Assembly: GCA_039704465.1 (NCBI GenBank)
Contig: JASFAU010000016.1
Coordinates: 744,001 to 808,000, forward strand
DNA length: 64,000 nt
Direction of reading: 5' to 3'
DNA from: Plasmodiophora brassicae
Taxonomy: Eukaryota > Endomyxa > Phytomyxea > Plasmodiophorida > Plasmodiophoridae
The notes beneath the pieces are model-generated. The model was given only the letters and a program-made list of their open reading frames with translations, was not told the origin of the DNA and searched no databases. Made by a program: the position numbers and the translations under genes. Numbering within the stretch: the stretch's first letter is position 1; each line of letters starts with the position of its first letter. This document shows positions 43,141 to 53,819 of this stretch, one piece after another.

Positions 43141-43474
43141 ATGGCCGGCGGGGGTGTGCGCCCGAACCGCTGGATCGAGGACGTCGCCGCCAGGCGCGAG
43201 CGCCTGCATGAAACGTTCCGGTACGCATGCGTGCGTGCCGGACCGGCGGCGCGCGCGTTGCTCAGTGTGCCACCTGCCTGTCTGTAGAGTGACGCCGCGT
43301 AACGCGATGCTCGGCATCGTGTTCGGCATTATGGTCCCGGTCGGCATCTACTGTATGGTGAAGACCAACCAGGTACGCGACCGTTCGGGATCGTGCTCGC
43401 GGTCATCGCTTGACGTCGGTGAACAGTACCGTCAGGATGAGTTGATGGGGCGCGGCAAGAGGGAATACTTCTGA
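43141..43474 (+). CDS. Small membrane protein, possibly complex I NDUFB4-like
   Basis: 70 residues in three exons: 43141-43220, 43288-43372 and 43427-43474 (introns 67 and 54 nt). The layout is PNRWIEDVAARRERLHETFR, TPRNAMLG, a membrane span (IVFGIMVPVGIYCMV) and a charged tail YRQDELMGRGKREYF. This head-span-tail order with 'W..D......R...FR.TP' recalls the NDUFB4/B15 subunit of complex I. The match is from memory of the pattern, so the name is tentative. Confidence 0.5.
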
Positions 43475-43486
43475 TGTGCGTGTGTT

Positions 43487-43802
43487 CTATTCATAAAGTT
43501 TGCGCTTCGCCTGCCATTGTTCGGCCGTCCACGCCTTGATCGACAGCGCGTGAATTGCCCGCATCGTGTCGCCCAGTCCCGACTGGACCATGCGGTGACG
43601 CTCGACGAGTGGCACGCCGTCGAATTGCCGCGACACGACCACGACGTCGAACTTCGCGCCGCAACCATCCGACACATCCTTCACGATCTGAACACACGTC
43701 GTTCACCAAGTGGTGGGCGGCGTCCCGATCTCACCGACATACAAGGGTGTCAGGCGACAGCGCCTGCTGGAGCAGGTCCCTGACTTGCGCTTCCGACGAC
43801 AT
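43487..43802 (-). CDS. BOLA2: BolA-like protein (BOLA2 type)
   Basis: Partner of monothiol glutaredoxins in Fe-S cluster trafficking; 86 residues. Features: DGCGAKFDVVVVSRQFDGVP, then LVERHRMV with the conserved His, and HALSIKAWTAEQW. Two exons, 43802-43743 and 43687-43487, are joined across a 55-nt intron (GTATGT...TTCAG). The first exon gives the helix EAQVRDLLQQAL expected before the fold. It is divergent from the next gene with only 81 bp between start codons. Confidence 0.9.
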
Positions 43803-43828
43803 GACGATGTGCCGATGCCGGTGCCCGA

Positions 43829-43850
43829 CGGAGTCCGTCACGGAGTCCGT
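43829..43850 (+). promoter_or_regulatory. Paired CGGAGTCCGT motif
   Basis: CGGAGTCCGT occurs twice, at 43829-43838 and 43841-43850, a 12-bp period. It lies between the BolA and acidic-protein start codons, ending 34 bp before the ATG at 43884. The same pair with the same period precedes BOP1, and an inverted, wider-spaced version precedes DDX52. Confidence 0.45.
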
Positions 43851-43883
43851 GGCGCAGTCGTCTCCCGCGTCATCGTCAACGGC

Positions 43884-44507
43884 ATGGGGCGCCCGCGTCG
43901 CTTCGCAGACGAAGCCGATAGCGATGATTTCATGGACGGCGGCGAGGACGTTAACATTGCGCTGGATGCGTCGGACGACGACGACAGCGATTCGTCATCG
44001 CCAGAGGAAATTGGGCAGAATGTCGTGCGGGAGGCCGCCAGGGAGCAGCGTGCGCAGGAGCGTGCCTCGCACCGACAGATGCGGCAGGCGCGTATCGACC
44101 GCGTTCGGCAACTGACTGCAAGGATCCATGCATCTGCCGACGAAAAGAGGCGTGCAGCGCTGTCCGAACACTTGCCGCGCCAGGCACTGGACCTGCTGGA
44201 ATCGCAACAGAGCGCGAATGACGACGTTGACGCTGACGAAGACATGGCATCCGTCCCCGTGCCGGTGGAACGCAGGCCGGCACCCACGCGCGTTACTGTT
44301 GACGGGTTCCAACTGCAACTCCTGTCTGCTACGAAGGCGTCGGTGTCTGCCCACGCCGCTGCACTGGAAGCGTACAAGAACGCGATGAACGGTCACCGGC
44401 GGGCCTTCCCGAGGTGCGTTGGCAGACCCGCCGCGAAGTTCGCCACTCTGTCCGCTCGGCCAGTGCCCGAGTTCGTCCGCCGAAGACGTGGCGAGCGCAG
44501 CGAATAA
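43884..44507 (+). CDS. Acidic coiled-coil protein, nucleolar-like
   Basis: 207 residues, single exon, family not recognised. An acidic N-terminus (DASDDDDSDSSSPEE) precedes a charged helix (REQRAQERASHRQMRQARID), then DEKRRAALSEHLPRQALDLL, an acidic patch and a basic tail (FVRRRRGERSE). This acidic-plus-basic build is common in ribosome-biogenesis factors such as the UTP16 type. The paired promoter motif shared with BOP1 supports, but does not prove, such a role. An in-frame ATG at 43815 upstream would place the motif inside the coding sequence, so 43884 is preferred. Confidence 0.6.
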   Translation: MGRPRRFADEADSDDFMDGGEDVNIALDASDDDDSDSSSPEEIGQNVVREAAREQRAQERASHRQMRQARIDRVRQLTARIHASADEKRRAALSEHLPRQALDLLESQQSANDDVDADEDMASVPVPVERRPAPTRVTVDGFQLQLLSATKASVSAHAAALEAYKNAMNGHRRAFPRCVGRPAAKFATLSARPVPEFVRRRRGERSE

Positions 44508-44704
44508 ACCTGCGAATACCATGTCATGCGCCGCGCGTTGTCCGAAAGAAGACAGGTCAAGCGTTCGATCAAATCGGCATACACTAGGAAAGACTGCTGC
44601 AATCGTTTACAGGATATCAATTCGGCTGCTTTTCGTCCGGGTCGTCATTTATCGCCACGTTGGAAACGTCCTTGGTAAGCTCTTCTGACCGAAGACATAA
44701 CCTG

Positions 44705-46244
44705 TCAGGGCGACTCTCCTGAGATTGCGTTAGGCGTTAGACCTTCCATTGGTATCTGCGTCTCCTTGGTGTCCGCCGCCGTCGGACGCGGCTCCGCCTC
44801 CTCAGGCTGCTTCGCATCACCGGTATTCTTGATGGCGAGTCGTTCGTTGTAGTTCAGCAGCGTCTGCAGTCACAACCCAGTCAGGACAGCAGCGCGTGGG
44901 ATCAGGGACGACAACAGCGAGACCCAGTCGAAGACGTAATCGACCTCGTACTGCTGCCTGAAGAACAGGTCTCGGAACAATCTGCGCAGGTAGGCGTAGT
45001 CGGGCTTGTCGTCGAACCGCAGTGTACGGCAATAGTTCATGTAGGTGGAGAACTCGGTCGGAAAGTTCTTGCAGAGCACCTCGATCGGTGTCGACATCTT
45101 CTTCTCGGATATCTTGTCATACTTCTCCTTCTTGGTATTTGCCTGCGCAGACCGCCGCGGTCACAACACACAGCCATCGGGCAAACGAATTGTTCGTCGG
45201 CGCGAACCTTGAGGCCCTGCCAGGGCAGACTCCCTCGGTTGAAGTACATGAGCAAGAATCCGATTGATTCCAGGTCGTCACGGCGAGATTGCTCGATGCC
45301 AAGATGCGTGTTGATCGACGCGTACCTTGCCGTGCCGGTCAGCGACTTGTGTTCCAGCTGAACAGCAACGGGGGACGTAAGCCATCGGAAACCCGCACAC
45401 GACAAGGTGAAACGAAACAAAGACGTACGTATGGAATGTGCTGGTGCGTCTTCGGATCCCGGTACTTCTTGGCAAGACCGAAATCGATGATGAACACCGT
45501 GTTGCATCGTTTGCCGAGCCCCATGAGGAAGTTATCGGGTTTGATGTCGCGGTGAATAAAATTCTTGGCGTGAACGTATTCCACCCTCTACGAAAACGGG
45601 TCAGGTCTCAGATCGGGCGACTGGCTTTCACGTCCAAACGGAGACCGACCGCCAGCATCTGGTCGGCGAGGAGAAGAACCGTTTTCAAGGAGAATTTCCG
45701 ACCGCAGAATGTGAACAGATCCTCGAGGGACGGCCCGAGAAGCTCCATGACCATGATGTTGAAGTCGCCTTCCTTGCCGAACCATTTCACATTCGGGATC
45801 CCCACTGACGGGCGACCACGTCAGTACACCCCCCGGTCAATCGTTGTCTCCCAGGCAGAAGAACGACGAACCTGCGCCCTGCAGCACACGATATAGCTTG
45901 AACTCGTATGCCAGCTGCGGGTGCCTGGTCTTGACGGATTCCTGTCCAGGCGAACGGTCAGTACGGGCAATGCGCGCCCACGATTGAACAGGAACGCCGC
46001 CCGTACGAGTTTAACAGCAAACTCTTCCCCGGTGTGGATATGGGTCCCTGTACAGGTATATCACTCTTCGCGGGCGCATACGTGGGCGTCGCTGCACCGA
46101 CGTACCATGATACAAGTCGCCGAACGACCCCGACCCGATCTTCTTGCCGAGGCGGTACTTGCCACCGACGCGCAGCTCGAGCCTGGGCCGCCGCGACCGT
46201 GACGCCGACGTCTGCGACTGCGTGTTGCCGTTCGGATCCGCCAT
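44705..46244 (-). CDS. CSNK1: Casein kinase 1
   Basis: Ser/Thr kinase of the CK1 family. Motifs in order: [20 protein letters not shown] (glycine loop), EEFAVKLESV (Lys), [44 protein letters not shown] (catalytic loop), [12 protein letters not shown] (DFG), [15 protein letters not shown] (the CK1 replacement of APE) and [20 protein letters not shown]. Seven introns interrupt it; the joints after GLK and VFDW restore family sequence. The C-terminal tail is short (about 50 residues, Glu/Thr/Pro-rich), closest to CK1-alpha/delta without a lipid anchor. ATG 46244 gives [11 protein letters not shown]. Confidence 0.95.
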
Positions 46245-46631
46245 CGACGGCTGCTCGCGCCGGTGCCGGGGGCCCGCCGACCTGACCAACCAACCAACCG
46301 GCCGCCCTCTCTCACGCGCTTCTCTACCACCGGAACACTCGGCGGGCGGAATCAGCCCGCGCCACCCCTTTGACTCCGCGAACAATAAATAATTCCACAC
46401 AGCCCGCTCCAACGCAAAAAATCACCACACACAACCTCCGCCTGTATTGCACTTTTAACAACAATAATATCGTTTTGTTTTTCAAGGCCACCCTTGCTGT
46501 GCTTGGCTCGCGCATACGACGAACGCACTCACACGCGACGGGGGCCATTGTACCATTCGATCCCGGTTCATCACCGCAGTCTGAGGCTGCGGATCGTTGC
46601 AAGAAGAGGGCGCGACACGACAGAATCGGGT
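46245..46631. other. Intergenic region, CSNK1 promoter side
   Basis: 387 bp with the casein kinase promoter and the 3' region of TSEN2. The stretch 46385-46490 is unusually AT-rich for this window, with AATAAATAATTCC, CAACAATAATATC and TTTTGTTTTTC. TTGACTCCGCG at 46373-46383 is a partial match to the CGGAGTCC motif. No gene seen. Confidence 0.5.
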
Positions 46632-47480
46632 TTATCGCAGCGTCTGCAGGCGGTCGGCGTTGCCCTGGGGCGCAGATTCCCGGGACCGTTCGGGGATCCA
46701 CCTCGTGGCGATTCGACTGGCGAGCTGAACGGATTCCAGCCAGGCCGGGAGCGGCATGGCGCACGCGTCCGCGCATTCGAACCGGACGTGGACGAAGAGG
46801 ATGTCCTTGGCGACGTTATGGGTCGTGCGCATCAGCATGTGCAGGTTGGTCCAGGACGATCCGCGCGGGTTCGAAAGCAGGGCGGCCTCGTTGACAACGA
46901 CAACGGAGAACCGGGCATGGTAGAACGACGGCCCCTTCATGTAGACGACGAAGTCGACGCCGAACTTCAGGCCGCTCTTCGGCACCCAGCCCAGTTTCCG
47001 GAGGTGGCGATAGGCGGCGTACTGTGCCGGAAACTGAGGCGATACTCGGCAGAAGCGATCCCATAACGCATCGTCCGTGAGGACGGCGCCCGATTCCGCG
47101 TCGAGTATCTCCAGGCAGTGCAGACCAGATTGAGACGATAGATACAATGCCTCGACATGTAAAAGGACGAGGCGCTCGCCGTCTTCGAATCGCGTCGGCG
47201 CCGAACGCGACAGCGACCCCTTGCCGAAGAACCCGCCACGGTACAGGTCGACGGCATCATCCAGGTCGTCGACAACGACCATTCGGCGCTGCAACACCGC
47301 CCGGTACGCGCGCCCATCGCGGCGGCCCGGCGGCGCCTCCACATGGTCGTACACGAGCGGCGCACCGCGCTTCGCCCTCGAACGCAGTGACGGCGTTGCC
47401 ATCGCAGGTGCGAGGCTTCGGACACGTCTGGCACGTTTTGGTACGTTGGCGACGTCGACACTGTCAGTTAGAGGTTGCAT
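46632..47480 (-). CDS. TSEN2: tRNA-splicing endonuclease catalytic subunit TSEN2/SEN2
   Basis: Cuts the 5' splice site of intron-containing pre-tRNAs; 282 residues, single exon. The C-terminal nuclease fold has YRHLRKLGWVPKSGLKFGVD, VVYMKGPSFYHARFSVVVV and NVAKDILFVHV, ending LASRIATRW. The catalytic Tyr (VVY), His (FYH) and Lys (VAK) are all in place, so it should be active. The ATG at 47480 adds a basic segment (PKRARRVR); an alternative is Met at 47402. Confidence 0.92.
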   Translation of the reverse strand: MQPLTDSVDVANVPKRARRVRSLAPAMATPSLRSRAKRGAPLVYDHVEAPPGRRDGRAYRAVLQRRMVVVDDLDDAVDLYRGGFFGKGSLSRSAPTRFEDGERLVLLHVEALYLSSQSGLHCLEILDAESGAVLTDDALWDRFCRVSPQFPAQYAAYRHLRKLGWVPKSGLKFGVDFVVYMKGPSFYHARFSVVVVNEAALLSNPRGSSWTNLHMLMRTTHNVAKDILFVHVRFECADACAMPLPAWLESVQLASRIATRWIPERSRESAPQGNADRLQTLR

Positions 47481-47640
47481 GCGTGTCTGCGCAGTCAGGA
47501 GACAAATCGTGGGCACATGCAGCGTCCAGCGACGCTCGGGAACGGGTAGAAATGCACGTATGGGATTCGATTGGTATCGAGTGGCGCAGGCCCGGATATT
47601 GTTTTATTCACCCGACCTTCACACTGCAACATACAGCGCC

Positions 47641-47674
47641 ACGGACTCCGCGTCGCATTGGGCACGGACTCCGT
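47641..47674 (-). promoter_or_regulatory. CGGAGTCCGT motif pair, inverted orientation
   Basis: ACGGACTCCG at 47641-47650 and ACGGACTCCGT at 47664-47674, the complement of the CGGAGTCCGT element, spaced 23 bp. It lies 38 bp upstream of the DDX52 ATG, in the divergent promoter shared with TSEN2. Confidence 0.45.
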
Positions 47675-47712
47675 GGGCCGGCCACCCTGCACTGAGCGCA
47701 CGCTGCAGCGCT

Positions 47713-49576
47713 ATGGACTTCCTACAGGTGCTGAATCGCGCCGCTCGGTTCCAGCGGAAGCCCCCAGCGGCAGCTCCGAAGACAGTAAGACTAGTAACGC
47801 GTCAAGCTGGCGCGAGTCATTGATTGAAATCGTATTCGTAAAGCAGGCCGGTCCCTCCGTCCAGGCATCGCGTAGCAAGCGGCCTCGGCGGCAACGAGTT
47901 CAAGACAGTAAAGATGAGCCTACTGTGTCCATCTTCCCAACGAAGTCGGGAACCTCAGACCCAGTGCCGGCCGGGGAACCTCGGTCCACCAATGACGTCG
48001 ATGACTACGTCCACAGCGTTCGTAGTAGGCAACGCATTCGTGTCAAGGTTGGTCGAACGACGACGCCACGTTTGAGAAGGACGCGGTTCATCATTGTTCT
48101 GCGTATGTAGGGATCCGCCGTTCCTGCGCCGGTGACCTCGTTCGCTGACCTGAACCTGCCCGACTACCTGCACCAGAACATTGCCGAGCAATGGGCAACG
48201 CCTACTGCCATACAGATGCAAGGTGTGTTGCCCTCGCGTCCTTGTTGACTCTGCGCCACTGACGACATGGGATTAGCGATCCCCGTTCTAATGGCCGGGC
48301 GCGAATTGCTAGCTGTCTCGCCGACTGGGAGCGGTTCGTTCCCCATCGTAATCGATACGTCACAGTCCTACCAATCTGATTTCGAATGCGTTTCAAAGGC
48401 AAAACCGGTGCGTTCATGATCCCCATTCTGGCACAGTTGGACACGCCGCATCCCGACGGGTTGTTTCGGGCGGTCGTCGTCTCGCCCACGATCGAGCTCG
48501 CCCAGCAGACGTACCGTCGGTTCCTTCGCGTCTCTGCCGGGCGATCATTCGGCATCTTTGCGTTGACGCGGGCGAACGCCGATGCGGTTGCCAAGCCCGA
48601 CGGCAAACGCGATATTGTCGTAGCGACGCCGGCGCGCCTGGCATCCCTGATCAAGGCCAACGCTATCGACCTGTCCCGCGTTGAGTACCTCGTGTTCGAC
48701 GAAGGCGACCAGCTGTGGGACGCCAACGGGTTCGTGACAGACGTCGACGAGATCGTTGCCGCGTGCACGAACCCGAACGTCACGCGTGCGCTGTTCAGCG
48801 CCACGATGCCGGAAACAACCGAGAACCTTGCCAGGTACGAGGGGGAGCGGGTCTGTCGACCGCACGGTTGTGAACGCGCGTGCCAACAGAACCGTGCTTC
48901 GTGACCCGGTCAAGGTGGTCGTCGGCGCAAGCGAGAACAGCGCCTGTGACAACATCGAGCAGCGGCTGGTGTTCGCGGGTACCGAACCTGGCAAGCTGAT
49001 CGCCCTGCGGGACCTGCTGGTGAAGGGCATTCGCACGCCGTTGCTGATCTTCGTGCAGACCAAGTCGCGGGCGCGCCAGCTCGCCCATACGCTCAGGCAG
49101 CACCCGCACCCGATCAAGGTCGGGTACATCGAGGCCGACCAGACGCAGGCGCAGCGCGACCAGGTCGTCCGACAGTTCCGGGGCGGGGACCTCAACGCCC
49201 TGATCACGACCGAGGTCTTGGCACGCGGCATCGACTTCCTCGGCGTCAACTGTGTCATCAACTACGGTAAGTACTCTACTGCTAGGGCGTTCGCGCGTGC
49301 ATCGAGCGGTCCTGACGGTGCTGCACAGATTTCCCCCAGACGACCGTCAGTTACATTCATCGCATCGGGCGAACGGGTCGTGCCGGGCGCCGGGGCGAAG
49401 CGATCACGTTCTTCACGCACGAGGACGTCGTGTTCCTCCGCAGCATCGCCGGCGTCATGCAGCGGTCCGGGTGCGACGTGCCCGCCTGGATCCTGTCGAT
49501 GCGGAAGCCGAACCGCAGCCGCGTCAAGGAGCTGAGGACGCGCCCGCCCAAACGCAAACGCATCGGCGCGAACTGA
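47713..49576 (+). CDS. DDX52: DEAD-box RNA helicase, DDX52/ROK1 type
   Basis: ROK1/DDX52 works in 18S rRNA maturation in the nucleolus; 501 residues. Motifs: [17 protein letters not shown] (Q), SPTGSGKT (I), [12 protein letters not shown] (Ia), VVATPARL (Ib), [10 protein letters not shown] (II, DEGD instead of DEAD), LFSATMPE (III), [10 protein letters not shown] (IV), [13 protein letters not shown] (V) and [12 protein letters not shown] (VI). Seven exons: 47713-47784, 47844-48047, 48111-48222, 48277-48333, 48399-48834, 48890-49266 and 49329-49576. The joint after exon 4 rebuilds the Walker A motif. The basic tail [10 protein letters not shown] may be a nuclear/nucleolar signal. Confidence 0.95.
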
Positions 49577-49594
49577 CACGCGAATACAACTGTA

Positions 49595-50469
49595 TCACAG
49601 CAGTCGCTGGGCGGCGGCGACCGCGACGAACAGGACGAGGACGACGATGGCGACGACCGCCACAGGGTACTTGTACATGTACAGGTCGAGCAGGTGCCGC
49701 AGGTAGTGCACGATGACCTTGCCGGTCAGCTTGCTCTCGCCGTGCGTGCGCACCCCGAACCGGATGGGCACCTCGGCGTGCGCCCCGATGCCGCACTTCA
49801 CGTAGAGCTCCAGGGCGATCTTGAACCCGATCGGGTTGACGCGGCCGGCGCCGCGCCGGAACACGGACGCCGGCAGGCCGAAGAAGCCGGACATCGGGTC
49901 GGTCAGCGCGCTGAGCGGACGGGCCAGCAGACGCGCCCCGGACGACACAACCTGACGGTACAGCGGCCAGTCCTTGTCGACCTGATCGTGCAAGCGCGTT
50001 TCAGAACCGGTGGCGACGGATCGCGGCGGCGCCCTACTTGGAACGTCCCGCCGGCGTAGCGCGTCCCGATGACAAAGTCGGCGTTCTGCAGCACGCCGAT
50101 CATGTCGGGCAGGGATTCGGGCGGGTGCTGCAGGTCGGCGTCCATGCAGATCAGCAGGCGGCCGTTGGCGTCGGCGAACCCGCGCAGGACAGCGGACGAC
50201 AGGCCGCGTTCGTCGGTGCGGACGATGATGCGCACGTTCGGGTACGTGCGTTGCAGGTCGGCCACGGCCTCAGCGGACCCATCCCTCGAGTTGTCATCGA
50301 CGATGATCAGCTCCGCGTTCGCGTCGCGCCCCAGCGCCGCGAACACGCGCTCGGTCAGCGGGCGCAGGTTGGCGCACTCCTTGTACGTCGGCACGATGAT
50401 CGACACGTCGCATTCGGACGGTTGCGCGGGCGCCCCCCGAGACGACGAACGCGTCAGACGTTGCGACAT
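49595..50469 (-). CDS. DPM1: Dolichol-phosphate mannosyltransferase catalytic subunit
   Basis: Makes dolichol-P-mannose for N-glycans and GPI anchors at the ER; 272 residues. The GT2 domain has VSIIVPTYKECANLRPL, ELIIVDDNSRDGS, GRLLICMDADLQHPPE and TDPMSGFFGLP. A C-terminal hydrophobic span (VAVVAIVVLVLFVAVAAA) is present, as in the self-anchored yeast-type Dpm1 rather than the soluble human form. Two exons, 50469-50038 and 49981-49595, with a 56-nt intron. Supplying GPI anchors connects it functionally to the surface proteins of the inverted duplication. Confidence 0.95.
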
Positions 50470-50724
50470 TGGCTGATGCGCGCGCGACGGACTTTCACGA
50501 TCCGGAAGCCGCGTCGCCCGGTGGCGTCGTGAGCCGCCGCCGCCGCCGCCTCCAGCATCATACGGCGCGTATCGCCCGTTCGGTCGAAGGCGGCGTCGGG
50601 TAGCGCCGGATACGTACGCACCCGCGGCTCATTGTTTGCAATGTAGTATGCTTCGCACTGTGCAACCATCGGACGAAGTATTCAGGACGCAGGAAGGAAT
50701 ATGTTTACCTCCGTATTGGCGCTG

Positions 50725-50746
50725 CGGAGTCCGTGACGGAGTCCGT
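50725..50746 (+). promoter_or_regulatory. Paired CGGAGTCCGT motif
   Basis: CGGAGTCCGT at 50725-50734 and 50737-50746 (12-bp period), ending 31 bp before the BOP1 ATG, in the divergent promoter shared with DPM1. Both spacing and distance to the start codon match the pair at 43829-43850. Confidence 0.45.
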
Positions 50747-50777
50747 GGGCGCCATCGCACTGACACCGGGTACCGCC

Positions 50778-53207
50778 ATGGCAACGGACGGGTCCGATTA
50801 CGAAGACCGCCTGCATCTATCCGGCGCATCGTCCGGATCCGACGACGATGCCGACTACGAGTCGTCCCCCGTAGTGGTCGGCGGGCACGCTGGATCAAAT
50901 GATCGCGCTCTGTGTCGCTAACGGGTCGTTTGCGCAGTCTGGCAGCGACAGCGATGGCGAAGTTGCGGGCGTCCCCTGGCGGACCGCTCCAGGCGAAAAC
51001 GTTGCCGAACTGTCCGATTCCGAAGACGAGGATGGACCGCTGCGACGCGTCGGAAACGTACCTGAGGAATGGTTCGCGCTGAATGTGTCGACCGGGCGCT
51101 GCATCGTTTTCACTTGCGCCTTGTAGGTACAAGGACATGGACCACATCGGGTACAACATCGACGGTGCCCCGATTACACGTTCGGCAGCGAAGGACGCCA
51201 TCGATTCGTTCCTGGCGTCGCAGACGAAGGAGGGCCGTCGAACGATCTACGACCCGGATAACGACCGGAACGTCGTCCTGTCCAAGGACGACATTGCCAT
51301 GCTGCGTCGCGTACGCGATGGCGCTTTCGCCGATGCGGCGTTCGACGAGACCGCTGACCACTTCAATGTCGACGTCCCGCGCGAGATCCACCCGTTAGGC
51401 AACCCAACGTATCCGAAGAAATCCAGGTTCGCGCCGTCTGCCCACGAGGCGCAGATCGTGCAGAGGCTTGTCGTCGCGCTTCGCAACGGGTGGATCCGAC
51501 CGCGAGCCGAGGAAGCGGCCAAGAAGGACGCGCCGCCGCCCGTCTACCTTTTGTGGGGCGGCGACCAGCCCGAACACGTCGACACCCGCCATCGGTATAT
51601 GACTCGTTACTCTCCACCTGCGGTGGTGCTGCCGTTGCTTCTGCTCACTCTGCTGCTGCCAGGCCGCCGCCGTACGTGTCGGCCCCGAAACCGGCTCTGC
51701 CCGGCCACGCGTTGTCGTTCAACCCGCCTGCCGAGTACCTGCCCAACGAGGACGAGCTCGCCGCCTGGGAGATGATGGACGAGGAGGACCGCAATGGGAA
51801 GGTCCTGCCCCAGCAGTTCCCGTCGTACAGGTCAGGCACACGGGCGCCCTGTGAACAACCATCGTTTCGCTAACGGTAATCGGTAGGGCCATCCCGAGCT
51901 ACGACGACTTCATCAAGGAGCGGTTCGAGCGATGCCTAGACCTGTATCTGTGCCCGCGTCGTCGTCGTACGAAGCTGAACATCGACCCCGAATCGCTGAT
52001 CCCGCAGCTGCCCAAACCGAGCACGCTGCGCCCGTTCCCGACGCAGCGCGCGCTGTCGTACCTGGGCCAGCACACGTCGGCCGTCACGTCGCTTTCCGTC
52101 TCCGCCTGCGGCCGGTTCCTCGCGTCCGGATCCCTGGACCAGACCGTCGTCGTCTGGGAGATCGACACTGCCCGTGTTGCCCAACGCATCCAGTGCACTG
52201 ACGAGGTACGTCGTCGCTCGCCTGTGCCTGCTGTCGCATGGCGCTCAGGAATCGGCAGGTGCTACATGTGGCGTTCAACCCGGCCATGGCCACGAAATCG
52301 TTGCTGGCGGTCGCTGCCGGCGCCGAGGTTCGCATCCACTGCGCTCTCGACGCCGACGCTGATGACGTGCGCGACCTGCTGTCCTCGGGTGCGTTGTCGC
52401 AGTGGACCGTTTGATGGGCGCGTCCGATCTGACATAGTCCTTCAGGCGGGTCAGGCGACAACCAGGTCGCGGTCTGGCAGGCGGACGGCTCGTGCTTGTC
52501 GATCCGTTCGTCGTCGAAGGTAAAGTCGGTGTCATGGCATCGCGCGGGCGACTACCTGGTGGCGCGTTCCGATGGCGACCCTACGCTGCTGATCCACCAG
52601 CTGTCGACCAAGTCGTCGCAGGCGCCGTTCAAGAAGGCGAAGGCGGACATCCAGGACGTGTGCTTCCATCCGACGCGTCCGTACCTGGTTGTCGCTGAGA
52701 AGCGCCGCGCCCGCATCTACGACCTGCAGAAGCAGGCCCTGGTCAAGAAGTTGCAGTGCCCGGCCCGGTGGATCTCGACGGTCGACGTGCACCCGGGCGG
52801 CGACCACCTCCTGCTCGGCACGTTCGACAGGTATGGAGCGGGTCCGACGAGCGTAACCGCGCAGCCTTCTAACCATGCATGGGCGCAGGCGTGTGTGCTG
52901 GTACGACCTAGACCTGTCGTCGCGGCCGTTCAAGACGCTCAAGTACCATGCGGGCGCCGTCAGGCGTGTCCGGTACCATCGGCGGTACCCGTTGTTTGCG
53001 TCGGCGGCCGATGACGGCAAGGTGCACGTGTTCCACGGGCGCGTCTACAACGACCTGATGCAGGACGCGCTGATCGTCCCCGTCAAGGTCCTGCACTGCC
53101 ACGACGTCCAGGACGGCGTCGGCGTCATGTCCTGCGCCTGGCACCCGAATCAGCCTTGGCTGTTCACGGCGGGTGCTGACGCCGCCATACACATGTATGT
53201 CCCATAA
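50778..53207 (+). CDS. BOP1: Ribosome biogenesis protein BOP1/ERB1
   Basis: WD-repeat member of the PeBoW complex for 60S assembly in the nucleolus; 671 residues. An acidic N-terminus (DSEDED) leads into the BOP1 domain: GNVPEEWYKDMDHIGYNIDG, NGWIRPR, APKPALPGHALSFNPPAEY and RFERCLDLYLCPRRRR. WD40 repeats then run to the C-terminus, including VKSVSWHRAGDYLVA, VDVHPGGDHLLLG and YPLFASAADDGKVHVFHG. Eight exons: 50778-50870, 50938-51071, 51127-51594, 51663-51830, 51887-52205, 52259-52408, 52466-52830 and 52889-53207, with introns of 53-68 nt. Confidence 0.95.
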
Positions 53208-53819
53208 ACCGTTTCCGCGTCACACGATCCCCAGCAACCATGCTTCGTCCGGCGGAACCTCCGCGTCCCACAACGATGCGCTCAACCGGTGAACGACGTT
53301 GCTGGGTAGAGCAGTTGCTCGCCCGTGTTCACCGTGTTCCAAACCCTTGACGTCGTGGGCACTGGCGACCGTGAACCACAGGCCGAACCATCGGAAGCGG
53401 AGGCACTAAGGAGGTGCATGCATTGAGGAGGCCCCCGGGGGACAAGTCCCGTGGCCTGCAGCTGCGCGACGGGTCCGGTGCATTCCGGATACGCCCTTCT
53501 TCGAGCGTCCCTACCAATGACGATGGCGCATGGCACCCGGGTCCGTCGTCACACACACATATATCGTGGGCGCACGCCTGCCAAACCCCACGCTGAGCAG
53601 GTCACGCGCTCAGGAGACCCGTTCGGTCCTGAATGGCTCCGTCAGCGCGTATCAGCCGGCGTCAATCTGTGAGCCGTCGTCGATTCTTTTTTGGCCGTCT
53701 GCGCGCGCGTCCGACCGACCGACCGACCTCGTCACGGGCAACCGGACAATCGTCGTGTTCTGCGTCGGGAGAGCTGCGACTGCGGCGGACCGCTGCGGCC
53801 TGCGGGGCACTGTTCGCCG
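53208..53819. other. Intergenic region between BOP1 and cyclin
   Basis: 612 bp, one of the longer gaps. Its open frames have no family similarity that I can see. A short tandem CCGA run sits at about 53,709-53,726. It probably holds the BOP1 3' end and the cyclin promoter and leader. Confidence 0.5.
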
